NCBI GenBank assembly: GCA_040768665.1
Contig: JAXGMN010000029.1
Coordinates: forward strand, 111,383-175,382
Length of the DNA stretch: 64,000 nt
Direction: 5' to 3'
From: JABWBD01 sp040768665
Lineage (GTDB): Bacteria; Planctomycetota; Planctomycetia; Pirellulales; Thermoguttaceae
The notes below the pieces were generated by a model, which had not been told where the DNA came from, made no database searches, and was given only the letters and a program-made list of their open reading frames with translations. Shown here in pieces: positions 9,550 to 19,025 of the stretch; within the stretch, counting starts at the first letter, position 1, and each line of letters opens with the position of its first letter. Made by a program: the position numbers and the translations under genes.

Positions 9550-9668
9550 AGCACTGAGCTCCATCGAATGGTTCACTCCGTCCATGGATTCTGCATACCG
9601 GATCACCCCAGCATGCCCTACTTATGAGTTATACCCTCGCTGACTTCTCCGGGCAAGCAAGGTAGCAG

Positions 9669-9697
9669 GTAGGTCCCGCTTGCCGAGCGGGACTTAC
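9669..9697. other. Hairpin between divergent genes
   Basis: GTCCCGCT-TGCCG-AGCGGGAC forms an 8-bp perfect stem with a 5-nt loop, about 120 bp upstream of the start at 9818 and in the divergent gap. There is no T-tract, so it is not a typical intrinsic terminator. A role in the 5' leader is possible. Confidence 0.6.
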
Positions 9698-9817
9698 TGG
9701 CTGCGACCCGCCCTTAAACCGTGCCGGAAACCCGATCTCCCGTGGCCGGTTGACAGGGAGTCGGCCCGGCGGCTATCCTGGCTCACCAACCGCTTTCTGA
9801 CTCCTGCGAGATGCGCC

Positions 9818-10849
9818 ATGGCCGTCCGAGAAACCGGCGTAAGCTACTATGGCTTGAGCCATGTGGAACACGCCGAACGCGACTTCCAGGAAATGCTCGA
9901 CCACAACTGCACCGCCGTTCTGCTGGCGTTGTCGGAGTTCGACATCGACTTCTGGTTCCCCAATATCAAGGCCGTCGCAGCCCGGGCGAAGGACATGGGG
10001 CTGACGGTGTACCTGGATACCTGGGGGATCGGCAAGTGGTTCGGCGGCGAGCCGCCCAGCCTCTTCCTCAACAACAACCCGGGCAATCGCCAGGTGTCGG
10101 CAATGACCGACGAACCGCTCGCCGCGGCGTGCTTCAATACGGCGGCGTTCCGCGAGTATTTCTTCGAAATCTGCGAGCGGTTGGCCGGCGAGGTGGAGGC
10201 CGACGGGTTCTTCTGGGACGAGCCCCACTATGCACTTCCCAAAAGCTACGCCTCGATCACCGGCGGCGCCGGCGACGACTGGACCTGCCGCTGCCGATTC
10301 TGCCGGCGGATGTTCGAGGATCGCTACGGCTACGACATGCCGAAGGTGCTCTCTGCCGAGGTAAAACGGTTCCGGCAAGACCGGGCGCTCGATATCCTCG
10401 AAACCGCGGCCCGGAAGATCAAGGCGATTCGCCCTTCCAGCAAGATCATCTGCTGCGTCCATGCCACGCTGGGCACCTACTACGTGACCGAAAACCGCGG
10501 TTACGACAACTGGGACAAGGTCGCCCGCTCCGACGCGTGCGACGTGTTCAGCACCACGATCCTCTCCTATCAGTTGCCGCGGAGCTTCTTCCGATCCATC
10601 ACCCAGCGGACCGTCGACACCGCCCGCCGCCATGCCAAGGGCAGCCAGCGATGGCTGATGGGCTACTACCAGGAGCCGGAAGATCTCGGCGAAATCCGCC
10701 AGATCGCGCGGCTGTATGCAGAAATGGGCGTGGAAAGCCTCTTTGCCTGGACCTACCGCGGCGGCCATGGCACCGTGCTGGCCGCCCCGCGCGCCCTGCA
10801 GATCTGGGATGCGATGGGCGACGCGTTTGGAGAAGTCCTCGAACGGTGA
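9818..10849 (+). CDS. Glycosidase-like TIM-barrel protein, function unknown
   Basis: A 343-residue predicted cytoplasmic protein starting at the ATG at 9818 (MAVRETGVSYYGLSH). It resembles putative glycoside hydrolase barrels: an N-terminal strand with SYYGLSHVEHAERD, then NCTAVLLALSEFD, a middle motif ADGFFWDEPHYALP whose acidic pair could be catalytic, and WLMGYYQEPED and SLFAWTYRGGHGT near the end. A CRCRFCRRMF cysteine cluster near residue 165 resembles the CxxC found in family-10-like glycosidases, including the gene at 11818-15512 (CFCARCRERF). No signal peptide is seen. The substrate is unknown; the next gene encodes a sugar-isomerase-fold protein. Confidence 0.7.
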   Translation: MAVRETGVSYYGLSHVEHAERDFQEMLDHNCTAVLLALSEFDIDFWFPNIKAVAARAKDMGLTVYLDTWGIGKWFGGEPPSLFLNNNPGNRQVSAMTDEPLAAACFNTAAFREYFFEICERLAGEVEADGFFWDEPHYALPKSYASITGGAGDDWTCRCRFCRRMFEDRYGYDMPKVLSAEVKRFRQDRALDILETAARKIKAIRPSSKIICCVHATLGTYYVTENRGYDNWDKVARSDACDVFSTTILSYQLPRSFFRSITQRTVDTARRHAKGSQRWLMGYYQEPEDLGEIRQIARLYAEMGVESLFAWTYRGGHGTVLAAPRALQIWDAMGDAFGEVLER

Positions 10850-10966
10850 AATGATTGCAGTTAGCATTGGGCAATGAGCGAGGCCGACCAGCGGGAGGCC
10901 GGTGACGCCGCCAATAAGGCGTATCGCGTGTTCGTTTCCAAGGCAACAACCAATAGGAGTCCTGCA

Positions 10967-11752
10967 ATGGCCACAGAAATGCAAGCGGCGGCGAACCAAT
11001 CACTTCCCGATTTCGGCTACCTCGAGAAAACCGTCGCCTTGATGCGCAAGATCGAGGTGGAGCAGGCGGAAAATATTCGCAAGGCCGCGGCCCTCATGGC
11101 CGATGCTATCGCCCAAGATCGTCTCATCAACGTCTACGGCGGCGGCGGGCACACCACGCTGGTCATGGGCGAAATGTTCTTCCGCGCCGGGGGGCTGGCC
11201 AACATCAATCCCGTGATGGAGCCGGGGCTGTCGGTCTTCAACCAGGCCCTCAAGTACCTGGAACTGGAACGGTGCGTCAATTACGGCAGGAGCATCGTCA
11301 AGTACTTCCGCCTCCAGCCGGACGATGTGCTCGTCATCTTCCACAACATCGGCATCAACCCGGCCACGATCGACGCCGCGATGGAGGCGAAGGAAGCCGG
11401 CGCAAAGATCATCGCCGTGAGCTCATCGCTCTGGCAGACTCAGATGCCGCCCGATCACTTCATCCGGCATCCCAGCGGCAAGAATCTGTTCGACCTGGCC
11501 GACGTCGCCATCGACGACTACAACGAGGTCGGCGACTGCGCCGTACGGGTGCCGGGCTTCGACACGCCGATCGCCCCGAACTCGAACCTCGTCGATTTCT
11601 ACATCGCGCATCGCCTCGAGATCGAAACCGTCCGGCAGTGCGTTGAGCGCGGCATCGAGCCGCCGGTCTGGCGAAGCGCCAACGCGCCCGGCGGCGACGA
11701 GTACAACGCCCGCTTCGTCGAAAAATACCTGCCCCGCGTGAAGTACCTGTAA
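10967..11752 (+). CDS. SIS-domain (sugar isomerase fold) protein
   Basis: A 261-residue protein from the ATG at 10967, preceded by an AGGAG-type ribosome site. The SIS fold is indicated by LINVYGGGGHTTLVMGEMFFRAGG (phosphosugar-binding region) and DDVLVIFHNIGINPATIDAA followed by AGAKIIAVSSS. This resembles UPF0309/MurNAc-6-phosphate-etherase-like proteins acting on phosphosugars. The C-terminal NSNLVDFYIAHRLEIE matches the family's substrate loop and helix. Flanked by glycosidase-like genes, it probably handles an internalised sugar phosphate; the exact substrate is inference. Confidence 0.85.
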   Translation: MATEMQAAANQSLPDFGYLEKTVALMRKIEVEQAENIRKAAALMADAIAQDRLINVYGGGGHTTLVMGEMFFRAGGLANINPVMEPGLSVFNQALKYLELERCVNYGRSIVKYFRLQPDDVLVIFHNIGINPATIDAAMEAKEAGAKIIAVSSSLWQTQMPPDHFIRHPSGKNLFDLADVAIDDYNEVGDCAVRVPGFDTPIAPNSNLVDFYIAHRLEIETVRQCVERGIEPPVWRSANAPGGDEYNARFVEKYLPRVKYL

Positions 11753-11763
11753 CCTCACCGGCG

Positions 11764-11810
11764 ACCCCCGCGGGCTCGTTCCGCGGGTGAAGGAGGTTCC
11801 CCAGCTAGCG
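11764..11810 (+). other. 3'-end stem-loop motif, copy 1
   Basis: CCCGCGG-gctcgtt-CCGCGGG stem followed by the tail TGAAGGAGGTTCCCCAGCTA. It starts 12 nt after the SIS gene stop codon, in sense orientation. Matching elements are at 39551-39599 (minus), 49431-49479, and weaker at 51972 and 61787. Confidence 0.75.
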
Positions 11811-12692
11811 TCTCCGACTAATCCTCCGCCTCGATCCACCCCTTCACCGGTCCAAACAGCGAAGCCGTACCGCTCGGCTGGTAGCAGAACCCGAGAAACC
11901 CCGCCGCGCCCGACCGGCGGGCCAGCGCGATCTGCACGGCCAGGTCTGCGGGCGACGACATCCGCCCGGCCCCGCTGTCGATGCCGATCCCCTGAACCAC
12001 CGGAAATCCCGCCGGAACCGCCTCTCGGTGAATCGCTGCGCGCTCGGCAAACAACTCGTCGTCGAGCGTGTAGTTCATCGGGCACACGAAATCGAGCCAC
12101 TCCTCGCGGCACCAGCGGACCCAGTCCTGACCGTTCTCCTCCCGGCACTCCGGCCAGTTGCGAAACACGGCCGCGCTGATCTTCACCTTCGGGGCAATCC
12201 GCCGGATCCCGGTCGAGATCCGCTCGACCAGTGCGGAGATCCGGCCGGCACGGTAGTCGATCCACTCCGCCCGGCGCGGGCCGTCGGTGCAGTCCTCCGG
12301 CCAATGGACCACCGGCTTGCCGGTCTCTTTCTCAAACCGTTCGCGGCACCGCGCGCAGAAACAGCCGGAACTATTCGAATAGCGGATGAAGTCGTACTGA
12401 ATCCCGTCGACGTCGTACCGATCGACGATCTCCAGCATCGGGCGCTCCATGGCTTCGAAGTTGACGTCTTGCGAGGGGCAGAACCAGTCGATCGGCCGCC
12501 CGTCCGGCCCTTCCTGGAGCCGTCCTTCGCGTCGAAGCTCTGCCAGCGACTCCTTCGACGTCCGGCCGGTGACGATGCAATTGTTGACATACGGGTGCAG
12601 GGCAATGCCGTTGGCGTGCGCGTGTTTCACCGCTTCGCCGAGCCAGTCGCCCTCCGGGGCCAAGGGATCCTGGATGTCGGGTTGCACCCGGG

Positions 12693-14372
12693 GGGCGTAA
12701 CCGACGCCCCGGCCTATTAGCTCGCGAGCGCGATAGGCTGGTAGTTGCATAGAAGAGCACGATTTGGGTGAATGTTACACAGTTCTCGAGCCATACGATC
12801 TTGGTGAAAGTGATCCCAGTAGGAAGATTGATAGACCGCTCGGACGTGAAGCATCGGCTGGGCACCTGCCAATCGCCATCGCATCCCGCTCCGCTCCATG
12901 CGGTCCTTTACCAAGTGGCGGCAAGCTCCTTCGATGACACCGGTGGCGATCGGATAGCCTGCCGCCAGGTATTCGTCGTAACGCATGCGATCGGCGTGTT
13001 TCTCGAAGTAGCCGCACACTGTGGTGATCTCCGCAAGCTTCTTTCCCTTCACGCCCCGCTTGGTGGCCATTTGCCGCAACCCCGCCACAACTCCGCGCAC
13101 CTCACCCCGGAGGATCCGCAGCAAACGATCGTGGGCGAACGCCTCCTGGTGCTCCCTGTGTGGATAAAACACCTTGGCCGCCCGCCAGACGTAACTGGAA
13201 ACGTGCAGGATATCCAGGATATCGATTATCTCGTCCGGCGGCACTTCCAGGGACAGATCCGCAGCGTTCCACAAGCTGGCTTGGCCGTCCATCAGCCGCA
13301 GAACCTTCTGGCCCGGGCGACGGCGGAGATCGATCTGTTCGTTCGCCCAACAAAAGGCTTCGATTGTGCCGTTGGATTCCCACAACTCCCCGTCCGGCTC
13401 CTCGCGTATCCGCGTAAACCGGGCTGTGACGTGTTTGAACTGCGGTTGCGGGCGATTCTTTGGCCGCGGCCCGGTATCGTCGCGAAACAACGCCGCCACG
13501 ATTTGCTCCGGCGTCCGCACGTAGCGGTCAATGGTGTAGACGGAAGCCAACGTCGCCATACGGCGATTGCCCGGCCGCTCGCCCTTCTCGAAAGCGGGCA
13601 CACGCTGCGCATCCTCCTTGACCAGCGGCACCCCCTTGCCATCAGCCGTGAACACCAGCAACTCGCCTTCTTCCTTGGCGGGAGGCGTGGGAAGCTGGTC
13701 GAGGAACGCCTCTGCCTGTTCTCCCATGCGTTGATTGATGCGTTCCAGAGTATCCACGGAAACCTCTTGTCGCAGCACCGTCGCCAGCCCTTGCGCAGCT
13801 TGCCCAAACGCTTGGTCCACGCAGAAGTACTGCGAGAATTCCTCGAAAAAGTACGAGCACTTGCCACGCGGCAAACTCAGCCGTGCGTCGACCGGCCGGA
13901 GTTCAATCGTTTCGTGGGCTCCCGCCGCATACACATAGGCTCGGATCGTATGTTCGCCGAACACCGTCCGCAACGGCCGCTCCACCGGTTCTTCGCTCCG
14001 TTTGAGTCGCCGGCCCTCCGCAGTGCTCATGTTTGGGCCGAGATCTCCATCGCCTTGCAGTGTGAGGAATTGCTCGATCGCAGCGTGGCCTATTTGCAGG
14101 ACACGCTCGAAGGTGGCCTTTTCCATGTCGTACAGCGATTTCCCGTCCCGTGCCCCTTCTCGAATCGTTGCCTCCAATTGCATCGCCAACTCAACCAACG
14201 ATTTGCCCTTGATTCCGTCCTGCGGATTGACCATGCTCATTGTGCGGCCTCCATGCCAGGGTCCTTTGGACAACACTGCCCCAGCATGACACAGAGGCCG
14301 TTTTTTGTTTAGCTCAATTGCAGTACCTTACCCAACTTAACGGAAGCAGCCGCCGGAACACCGGTTACGCCC
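12693..14372 (-). mobile_element. ISKra4-like insertion sequence, 1680 bp, with 8-bp target duplication
   Basis: The ends are perfect 11-bp inverted repeats GGGCGTAACCG (12693-12703 and 14362-14372), extended imperfectly to about 20 bp. The 8-bp direct repeat CACCCGGG flanks it at 12685-12692 and 14373-14380. It contains a single full-length transposase gene. Insertion is inside a glycosidase gene whose frame is exactly restored on excision. Ends beginning GGG and an ~8-bp duplication agree with what I recall of the ISKra4 family. Confidence 0.93.
12717..14240 (-). CDS. ISKra4-family DDE transposase
   Basis: A 507-residue transposase. The ATG at 14240 (MSMVNPQDGIKGKS) is chosen because GGAGG lies about 10 bp upstream. 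Features include an N-terminal helical domain, LVFTADGKGVPLV (first catalytic Asp candidate), VLRLMDGQASLWNA (second), IIDILDILHVSSYVWRAAK, and the C-terminal signature YPIATGVIEGACRHLVKDR (Glu), RMERSGMRWRLAGAQ. These match ISKra4-type transposases. The reading frame is undamaged, so the element may still be active. It runs in the same direction as the gene it interrupts. Confidence 0.88.
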   Translation of the reverse strand: MSMVNPQDGIKGKSLVELAMQLEATIREGARDGKSLYDMEKATFERVLQIGHAAIEQFLTLQGDGDLGPNMSTAEGRRLKRSEEPVERPLRTVFGEHTIRAYVYAAGAHETIELRPVDARLSLPRGKCSYFFEEFSQYFCVDQAFGQAAQGLATVLRQEVSVDTLERINQRMGEQAEAFLDQLPTPPAKEEGELLVFTADGKGVPLVKEDAQRVPAFEKGERPGNRRMATLASVYTIDRYVRTPEQIVAALFRDDTGPRPKNRPQPQFKHVTARFTRIREEPDGELWESNGTIEAFCWANEQIDLRRRPGQKVLRLMDGQASLWNAADLSLEVPPDEIIDILDILHVSSYVWRAAKVFYPHREHQEAFAHDRLLRILRGEVRGVVAGLRQMATKRGVKGKKLAEITTVCGYFEKHADRMRYDEYLAAGYPIATGVIEGACRHLVKDRMERSGMRWRLAGAQPMLHVRAVYQSSYWDHFHQDRMARELCNIHPNRALLCNYQPIALAS

Positions 14373-15543
14373 CACCCGGGAGGCATAGAAGGCCGCCGTT
14401 CCGCCAGCGATCCTCAGCACCGCGGTATTGATCCCCAGCCGTTTCAACTCGGGCATGACATCCTTGGGGTGCCGGTCCTCGCGGACGTGAAGCCAGACGC
14501 CGCGGATCTCTTTGGCGGGCGGTTTCCCGTAGACGGACGCAATCGCGACCTTCTCTTCCAACGTCCGATCACCCAGCTTCGCACGTACGGTGAGCTCCCG
14601 CAGTCCGGGATCGCCTTTTGAGGTCGGCACGGTGAGTGTGACCGAGCGAAGTGCTCCCGGAGCGACCGTAACGGTTTCCCCGGCTTCGACCGAGGCGCCG
14701 TCGCAGGCAATCTCGACGCGATCCGCCCCCGTCCAGCCGGCCGCGACGTGGAATCGGGCCGGAAATCCGGCCGCCGTCAGGGCCTTCGGCGGCGACACAC
14801 TCAGTTGCGGCTCCTGCATTGCCGCCGCCAGCCGCTCTTCCCGCGGCACCTCCGGCGCCAGCCATTTCAGAAACGCTTCGACGAGCTTCCGTTCCTCGCC
14901 CCGCGGTGGGCTCGACACGGAACCGCCGGGAATCGCCAACGCGATGCCGGTACTGATCACTTTGCCTCGGCCGAGCGTGCCCGCCGCAGCCACCGGCCGG
15001 CCATCCTCGTCGCTCAGCAGCACGGTCCCTTTCGGCCCGACACTTTCCACAATATGGTCGCTGTAGGACGTCTGGAAGTCGGAGATTCCTTTCACTGCCG
15101 GGTGCCCCGCCGTGACGGTGATCTTCCGCTTGCCATAGACCCGCTCGACGCCCCGAGCCACCTCGCCGAAGATGTGGTGATGCCACGTCTGCAGCACGCT
15201 CCCTCCGGCGGCCACGTACTCGGCAAGACTCTTCCGCCAGTTCTCCGCCACCGGCCCGGGATGGTGCATATCGGACAGGTACACACTATCGTAACGGGCG
15301 AGCGTGAGAAGGCTGAGGTCCATGAAGGTCTCCGCTCGATACCCCATCTCCTTGAGCCCCCGAACGAGTCCCTCGACACCAGCCCCCTGCCCGCCGACCG
15401 CCTGCTGGTCGAAGACCCCGACCCTTGCGTCCGCGACATCAGCCGACGCAGACGGTATCGGAGCAGCAAAAAGGCAAACGACGTACGACAGAACGATTCC
15501 CGGCTTGATCATGATAGTACTCCCTGGCAGGTCGAATGCCACC

Positions 15544-16572
15544 TCACGCAACGTCAGCCCGGGCTCGGCGCCGCGGATTGACAGCCAGTGTGGCCTGCAA
15601 ATACTCCGGCGAGTACGGCTCTCCCTTGGGCCGTTCGTAATGCCAATCGCGCTCGGTGGGAACCATGCCATCCGCCAGCGGCCAGGGATCGAACGGATCG
15701 TAGCCCAGCGCCCGGATCAGCTTGCTCGAATCCATGCTCACGTTCCCCGCGCGCGGCGGAATCGGCCCGGCATCAAACCTCGGCATTCCGAAGAGCAACT
15801 CCGGATCGTAGCCGCCCACCCGGTTGATGATCTGTGCAATTTGGTAGAGGCTCAGCCGCCTCGGGCCGCCCGCATGATAGATCCCGGCCAGGTCGTTGGC
15901 CAGCATCGTTTCGCAAAGTTCGTTGAGGCAGTCGGTATAGGTCGGCGTGCGGATCTCGTCGTCGTAGAGCGTCGCCGGACGCGACTTCTTGAAACGCGAC
16001 TCGATCCAGTCGATCGCCCCGGCGTGGCCGTTGAAGCTCACACCCATCGGCAGCGACATCCGCAGGATGCACGCCCGCGCGTCCGCCTCAAGCACCGCCC
16101 GCTCGCCGGCGACCATCGTCTTGCCGTACACGCTGACCGGGTCGGTCGGATCGTCTTCCACGTAGCCCCCGTCGCCGAGCCCGGAATACACCAGATCGAC
16201 GGACAGGTGCACCAGGCGGCATCGGCCCGGCACCGTTTGACTGAGCAGGTTTTCCACGCTCTCGACGTTGGCCCGCCAGGCAACGGCCGGGTTCACTTCG
16301 CACGGCTTCAAGGCACAGTTTCCCGTGCAGTCGAGCACCGAGCCGAACGCATGGCGGTCGAAGAGCCTTTTGATCTCGTCGCGGTCTTCGGTATCGCACG
16401 CCAGAACCCCGGGGCCGACCAGCCGCCATGTGTCCGTCGGCCGGATTCCGAACACTTGCCCGGGGTATTTCTCTTGAAAGTAGTCCAGCGCATTGTAGCC
16501 CGCCACCCCGGAAACGCCGGTGATCAGCAGGGGCAGACGCAGTCTGGAAATAGGGGCGGCAGCTTCGTGCAT
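15544..16572 (-). CDS. RmlD-like sugar-nucleotide reductase/epimerase family protein
   Basis: A 342-residue extended short-chain dehydrogenase. A Rossmann signature (LITGVSGVAGYNAL) opens the protein, with CTGNCALKPCEVNP and a VHLSVDLVYSG strand as in dTDP-4-dehydrorhamnose reductase. The active-site segment reads SVYGKTMVAGE, so the position four after Tyr, normally Lys, is Met. NAD(P) binding is likely but classical catalysis may be changed. Its start is 15 bp after the stop of the small membrane protein gene upstream (16588) and its stop lies 31 bp before the split glycosidase gene, so the three may form one transcript. Confidence 0.8.
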   Translation of the reverse strand: MHEAAAPISRLRLPLLITGVSGVAGYNALDYFQEKYPGQVFGIRPTDTWRLVGPGVLACDTEDRDEIKRLFDRHAFGSVLDCTGNCALKPCEVNPAVAWRANVESVENLLSQTVPGRCRLVHLSVDLVYSGLGDGGYVEDDPTDPVSVYGKTMVAGERAVLEADARACILRMSLPMGVSFNGHAGAIDWIESRFKKSRPATLYDDEIRTPTYTDCLNELCETMLANDLAGIYHAGGPRRLSLYQIAQIINRVGGYDPELLFGMPRFDAGPIPPRAGNVSMDSSKLIRALGYDPFDPWPLADGMVPTERDWHYERPKGEPYSPEYLQATLAVNPRRRARADVA

Positions 16573-16587
16573 GAAGGTAAAACGGGC

Positions 16588-16866
16588 TTACTTGATTCGG
16601 TCGATCTTCCTGTCCGACTTCTCCTGCACGACGCGAGGCCGGCGGGAGAAAAGCAGACTCAGCCCTGCACCCATCATGGCGATCGGCACGACCAGGCCCC
16701 AGAACCCCGCCTCGGTCACCGGCATCTGGTCGGGAGCCTTCATGTACGCGAAACCCAGAATCTGCCCATCCGGAGGATAGGGAAAATCCATCGGATTCAA
16801 CCAGACGCAGTACAGAAGGTTCAACACGATCGAGGCAAGGATCAAGCTCAGTCCGAACAGTCTCAT
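16588..16866 (-). CDS. Small membrane protein with two hydrophobic segments
   Basis: A 92-residue protein from the ATG at 16866 (MRLFGLSLILASIV). Two transmembrane helices lie at about 1-20 and 50-72, with a short loop (PMDFPYPPDGQILGF) between them and a basic C-terminal tail (RRPRVVQEKSDRKIDRIK), probably cytoplasmic. I do not recognise a family. It is 15 bp upstream of the RmlD-like gene. Confidence 0.65.
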   Translation of the reverse strand: MRLFGLSLILASIVLNLLYCVWLNPMDFPYPPDGQILGFAYMKAPDQMPVTEAGFWGLVVPIAMMGAGLSLLFSRRPRVVQEKSDRKIDRIK

Positions 16867-17027
16867 GGTTCGCACTCCTCTCGTTTGGGCGATTGACAGG
16901 CCCAACAGGCTCTGATAACTACGGACATGGCAGACATCCTTCCAAAATCACGGTCTTCCGCGCAAACCGTTACCCCGCTCGGTGCCTCTTCCCTTTTCAA
17001 CCGCCCCCCCTCGTTGGAGTACTCCCT

Positions 17028-17537
17028 GTGCCGGAACACGAACTTGTCGCAATTGCGAGTCGTCAGATCGCGTTTGCTCGCAACTACACGAAGACTTTGC
17101 TTGATGATATCACAGACGACGATTGGTTTCGTCGCCCTTCAGAGGGGGTTACTCATCTCGCCTGGCAGGTCGGCCATCTGGCGATGGCGCAGTATATGCT
17201 TACGCTTTTTCGCCTCCGCGGCAAGCTGCCGGAGGACGAGACCCTAATTCCCAAAGCGTTTCTCAAGCGGTTCGTCAAAGGGTCGCAGCCCGCCAGCGAT
17301 CCCTCGAGCTACCCGTCTCCGGGAGAAATCCTCGCCACGTTCGATCGTGTCCACGCCCGCCTGATCGAAGAACTGCCGGGCTACCGCGACGCGGATCTGG
17401 CCGACACGGTCGTCGAGCCCTATGCGGTCTTCGATACCAAGCTCGGCTCGCTCTTCTTCTGCGCATCGCACGAGATGCTCCATGCCGGGCAGATCGGCTT
17501 GATTCGCCGACTGCTCGGAAAGCCGCCCGTGCGATAA
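17028..17537 (+). CDS. DinB-family metal-binding protein
   Basis: A 169-residue protein starting at a GTG (17028) with TTGGAGT about 8 bp upstream; more upstream sequence does not look coding. The DinB/YfiT-like four-helix bundle is shown by the helix THLAWQVGHLAMAQYML and the C-terminal SHEMLHAGQIGLIRRLLG, whose histidines form the usual metal-binding triad. Bacterial members include thiol transferases that use mycothiol or bacillithiol; the exact reaction is unknown here. It stands alone. Confidence 0.85.
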   Translation: MPEHELVAIASRQIAFARNYTKTLLDDITDDDWFRRPSEGVTHLAWQVGHLAMAQYMLTLFRLRGKLPEDETLIPKAFLKRFVKGSQPASDPSSYPSPGEILATFDRVHARLIEELPGYRDADLADTVVEPYAVFDTKLGSLFFCASHEMLHAGQIGLIRRLLGKPPVR

Positions 17538-17785
17538 CCGCAAACCGAAAGCGCGCGAGGCAGACGGAATTCACATGGCTTGCCTGGCGTTGTGGTAAGC
17601 CCGGTTCAAGTGGCCGACCCATTCAACGCCAGGCTGAAGTACTTTTCTTCTCTGCGCTCTTCGATCCTCTGCGTTGTCACTCCTTCCGACTTCTCGCCGG
17701 GGAGTCGATCGAAGCCGCTTGCTGTTGTACCTCCGCAGCAAGGTGCGTAAAATGACACAAATACGGTGTTTTGTGGAGATGCGTT

Positions 17786-18568
17786 ATGAAAAGCCCGTTT
17801 CCCGGAATGGACCCGTTCCTCGAACAACACTGGGGCGATGTGCACACAAGGCTCATGGTCTACGTTTGCGACGCGATCAACGAGCAGTTGCCGTACGATT
17901 TGCAGGCGCGCGTGGAAGAGGGCGTCGCCATCGATGTCGAACCATCCGGGCGTATCGTTTTCCCCGACGTGCGGGTCGTCGAGCAACCGGAGCAGGCCTG
18001 GGCGGTTCCAGCGAGGAGCGATGCCTCGGTTGCCGTCGCAGAGCCTCGCATTATCCCCCTTCCGGACGAACGGCCCACCCAACGCCACATTGAAATTGTC
18101 GAACCCGGCAGCGGGAACCGTGTCATCACGGCAATCGAGCTATTGAGCCCGGCCAACAAGACTGGCGAGACGCGACGCAAGGCGTATCGCGAGAAACAGA
18201 AGCAGTATCTCGAGGGCGGCGTGAACTTGGTGGAGGTCGATCTGGTCCGTGCCGGTTCCTTCATTCTGGCCGTACCCGACGATCTCCTCCCTCTCGATTG
18301 CCGCACTCCCTACATGGTCTGCATCCGGCGGGCGAACCGTCCAACGGAGGCAGAGGTCGTGCCGATACCTTTGCGTGAGCCGCTGCCCAATATCCCCATC
18401 CCGCTGCGGCCGACCGACGCCGACGTCGTGCTCAAGCTCCAACCGCTCTTGGATGAGTGCTACCGCCGGGGCCGCTACGCGTCGATCGACTACGACCGCC
18501 CCTTGCATCCGTCGCTTGGCCGGGAAGACCAACTCTGGATCGAGCAATTGCTCCCCAAACGCGGTTGA
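17786..18568 (+). CDS. DUF4058 family protein
   Basis: A 260-residue protein with the family's characteristic start MKSPFPGMDPFLE followed by WGDVHTRLMVYVCDAINEQLP. The central ITAIELLSPANKTGETRRKAY contains the E-x-LSPxNK motif seen throughout DUF4058, and the end reads YDRPLHPSLGREDQLWIEQL. DUF4058 proteins are common in Planctomycetota and Cyanobacteria. Their biochemical role is not established; a nuclease-like core is sometimes suggested. Soluble, no signal peptide. Confidence 0.9.
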   Translation: MKSPFPGMDPFLEQHWGDVHTRLMVYVCDAINEQLPYDLQARVEEGVAIDVEPSGRIVFPDVRVVEQPEQAWAVPARSDASVAVAEPRIIPLPDERPTQRHIEIVEPGSGNRVITAIELLSPANKTGETRRKAYREKQKQYLEGGVNLVEVDLVRAGSFILAVPDDLLPLDCRTPYMVCIRRANRPTEAEVVPIPLREPLPNIPIPLRPTDADVVLKLQPLLDECYRRGRYASIDYDRPLHPSLGREDQLWIEQLLPKRG

Positions 18569-18636
18569 GCCGACCGGCGTTGCCGAAGTTCGTACAACCT
18601 CGTGCAGCCAACCGTTTCCCAACGTGTCTCGCGCCG

Positions 18637-18745
18637 CACGTCCACGGCTTGGGACTGGTCCGCTTTTCGGCCAGTTGGCCCATTTTGGCGCAAAAGACGT
18701 TGGCCGAAAACATGGACCTGTCCCGCTCTTCCGCCAGGCTACGCA
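18637..18745. repeat. Decayed subtype A palindrome
   Basis: The core GGGACTGGTCCGCTTTTCGG ... GGCCGAAAACATGGACCTGT is conserved, but the terminal GTAACCGTTCAC arms seen in better copies are missing. It overlaps the last codons of the broken Uma2-like gene. Confidence 0.75.
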
Positions 18746-19025
18746 TCCTTTTTCGCCTGCTCCAACCGGTCGGCTTCCGCCCGCAACTGCGACAAAGGCA
18801 ATTCGAATCCCGACAGAAGTGCCGTCGTATAAATTTCTCCATCGCGCACAACCACCTCCGGCGCGGGCTCCGTGAGTTGTCGAAACACGGCGAGGGTCCG
18901 GTGGAAACGGTCGACAATCCAGTAAACAATTCGTCACAACCGTCGGCCGAATCGAACTCCTCCGGCGTCATCAGCGTGCCCGCCAACTCCGGGCTCAGCA
19001 CGAGGCGATGTTGCGCGGTGCTCAT
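18739..19025 (-). pseudogene. Broken Uma2-family endonuclease gene
   Basis: The N-terminal piece (MSTAQHRLVLSPEL, then TLMTPEEFDSADGCDE) is typical of Uma2/DUF820 restriction-endonuclease-fold proteins. In another frame the C-terminal piece follows: YWIVDRFHRTLAVFRQL, TEPAPEVVVRDGEIYTTALL and a helix ending EQAKKDA at the stop (18739). The central part with the catalytic residues is deleted and the frame shifted. A full Uma2 protein would be about 190-200 residues. A decayed subtype A palindrome abuts the 3' end. Confidence 0.75.

Larger units (their letters stand above)
11818..15512 (-). pseudogene. Secreted family-10-like glycosidase split by an insertion sequence
   Basis: The gene begins at the ATG at 15512 with a signal peptide (MIKPGIVLSYVVCLF). 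It carries a ThuA/GATase-like N-terminal domain (VGVFDQQAVGG ... LTLARYDSVYLSDMHHPG), a CARDB-like beta domain and a GHL10/DUF4015-type glycosidase barrel starting IRGVWLHVRED. Reading stops at the insertion (12693-14372) after GTAAFYASR. Removing the element and one 8-bp duplication restores the frame exactly as FYASRVQPDIQDPLAPEGDW and gives 668 residues ending KGWIEAED. The downstream barrel half includes VNFEAMERPMLEIVDRYDVD, CFCARCRERF and YDFIRY. The insertion is therefore recent, and the gene was probably functional before it. Confidence 0.92.

Noticed and set aside
12768..14312. 514-codon frame opposite the transposase
   Set aside because: Antisense to an intact ISKra4-type transposase; no family features.
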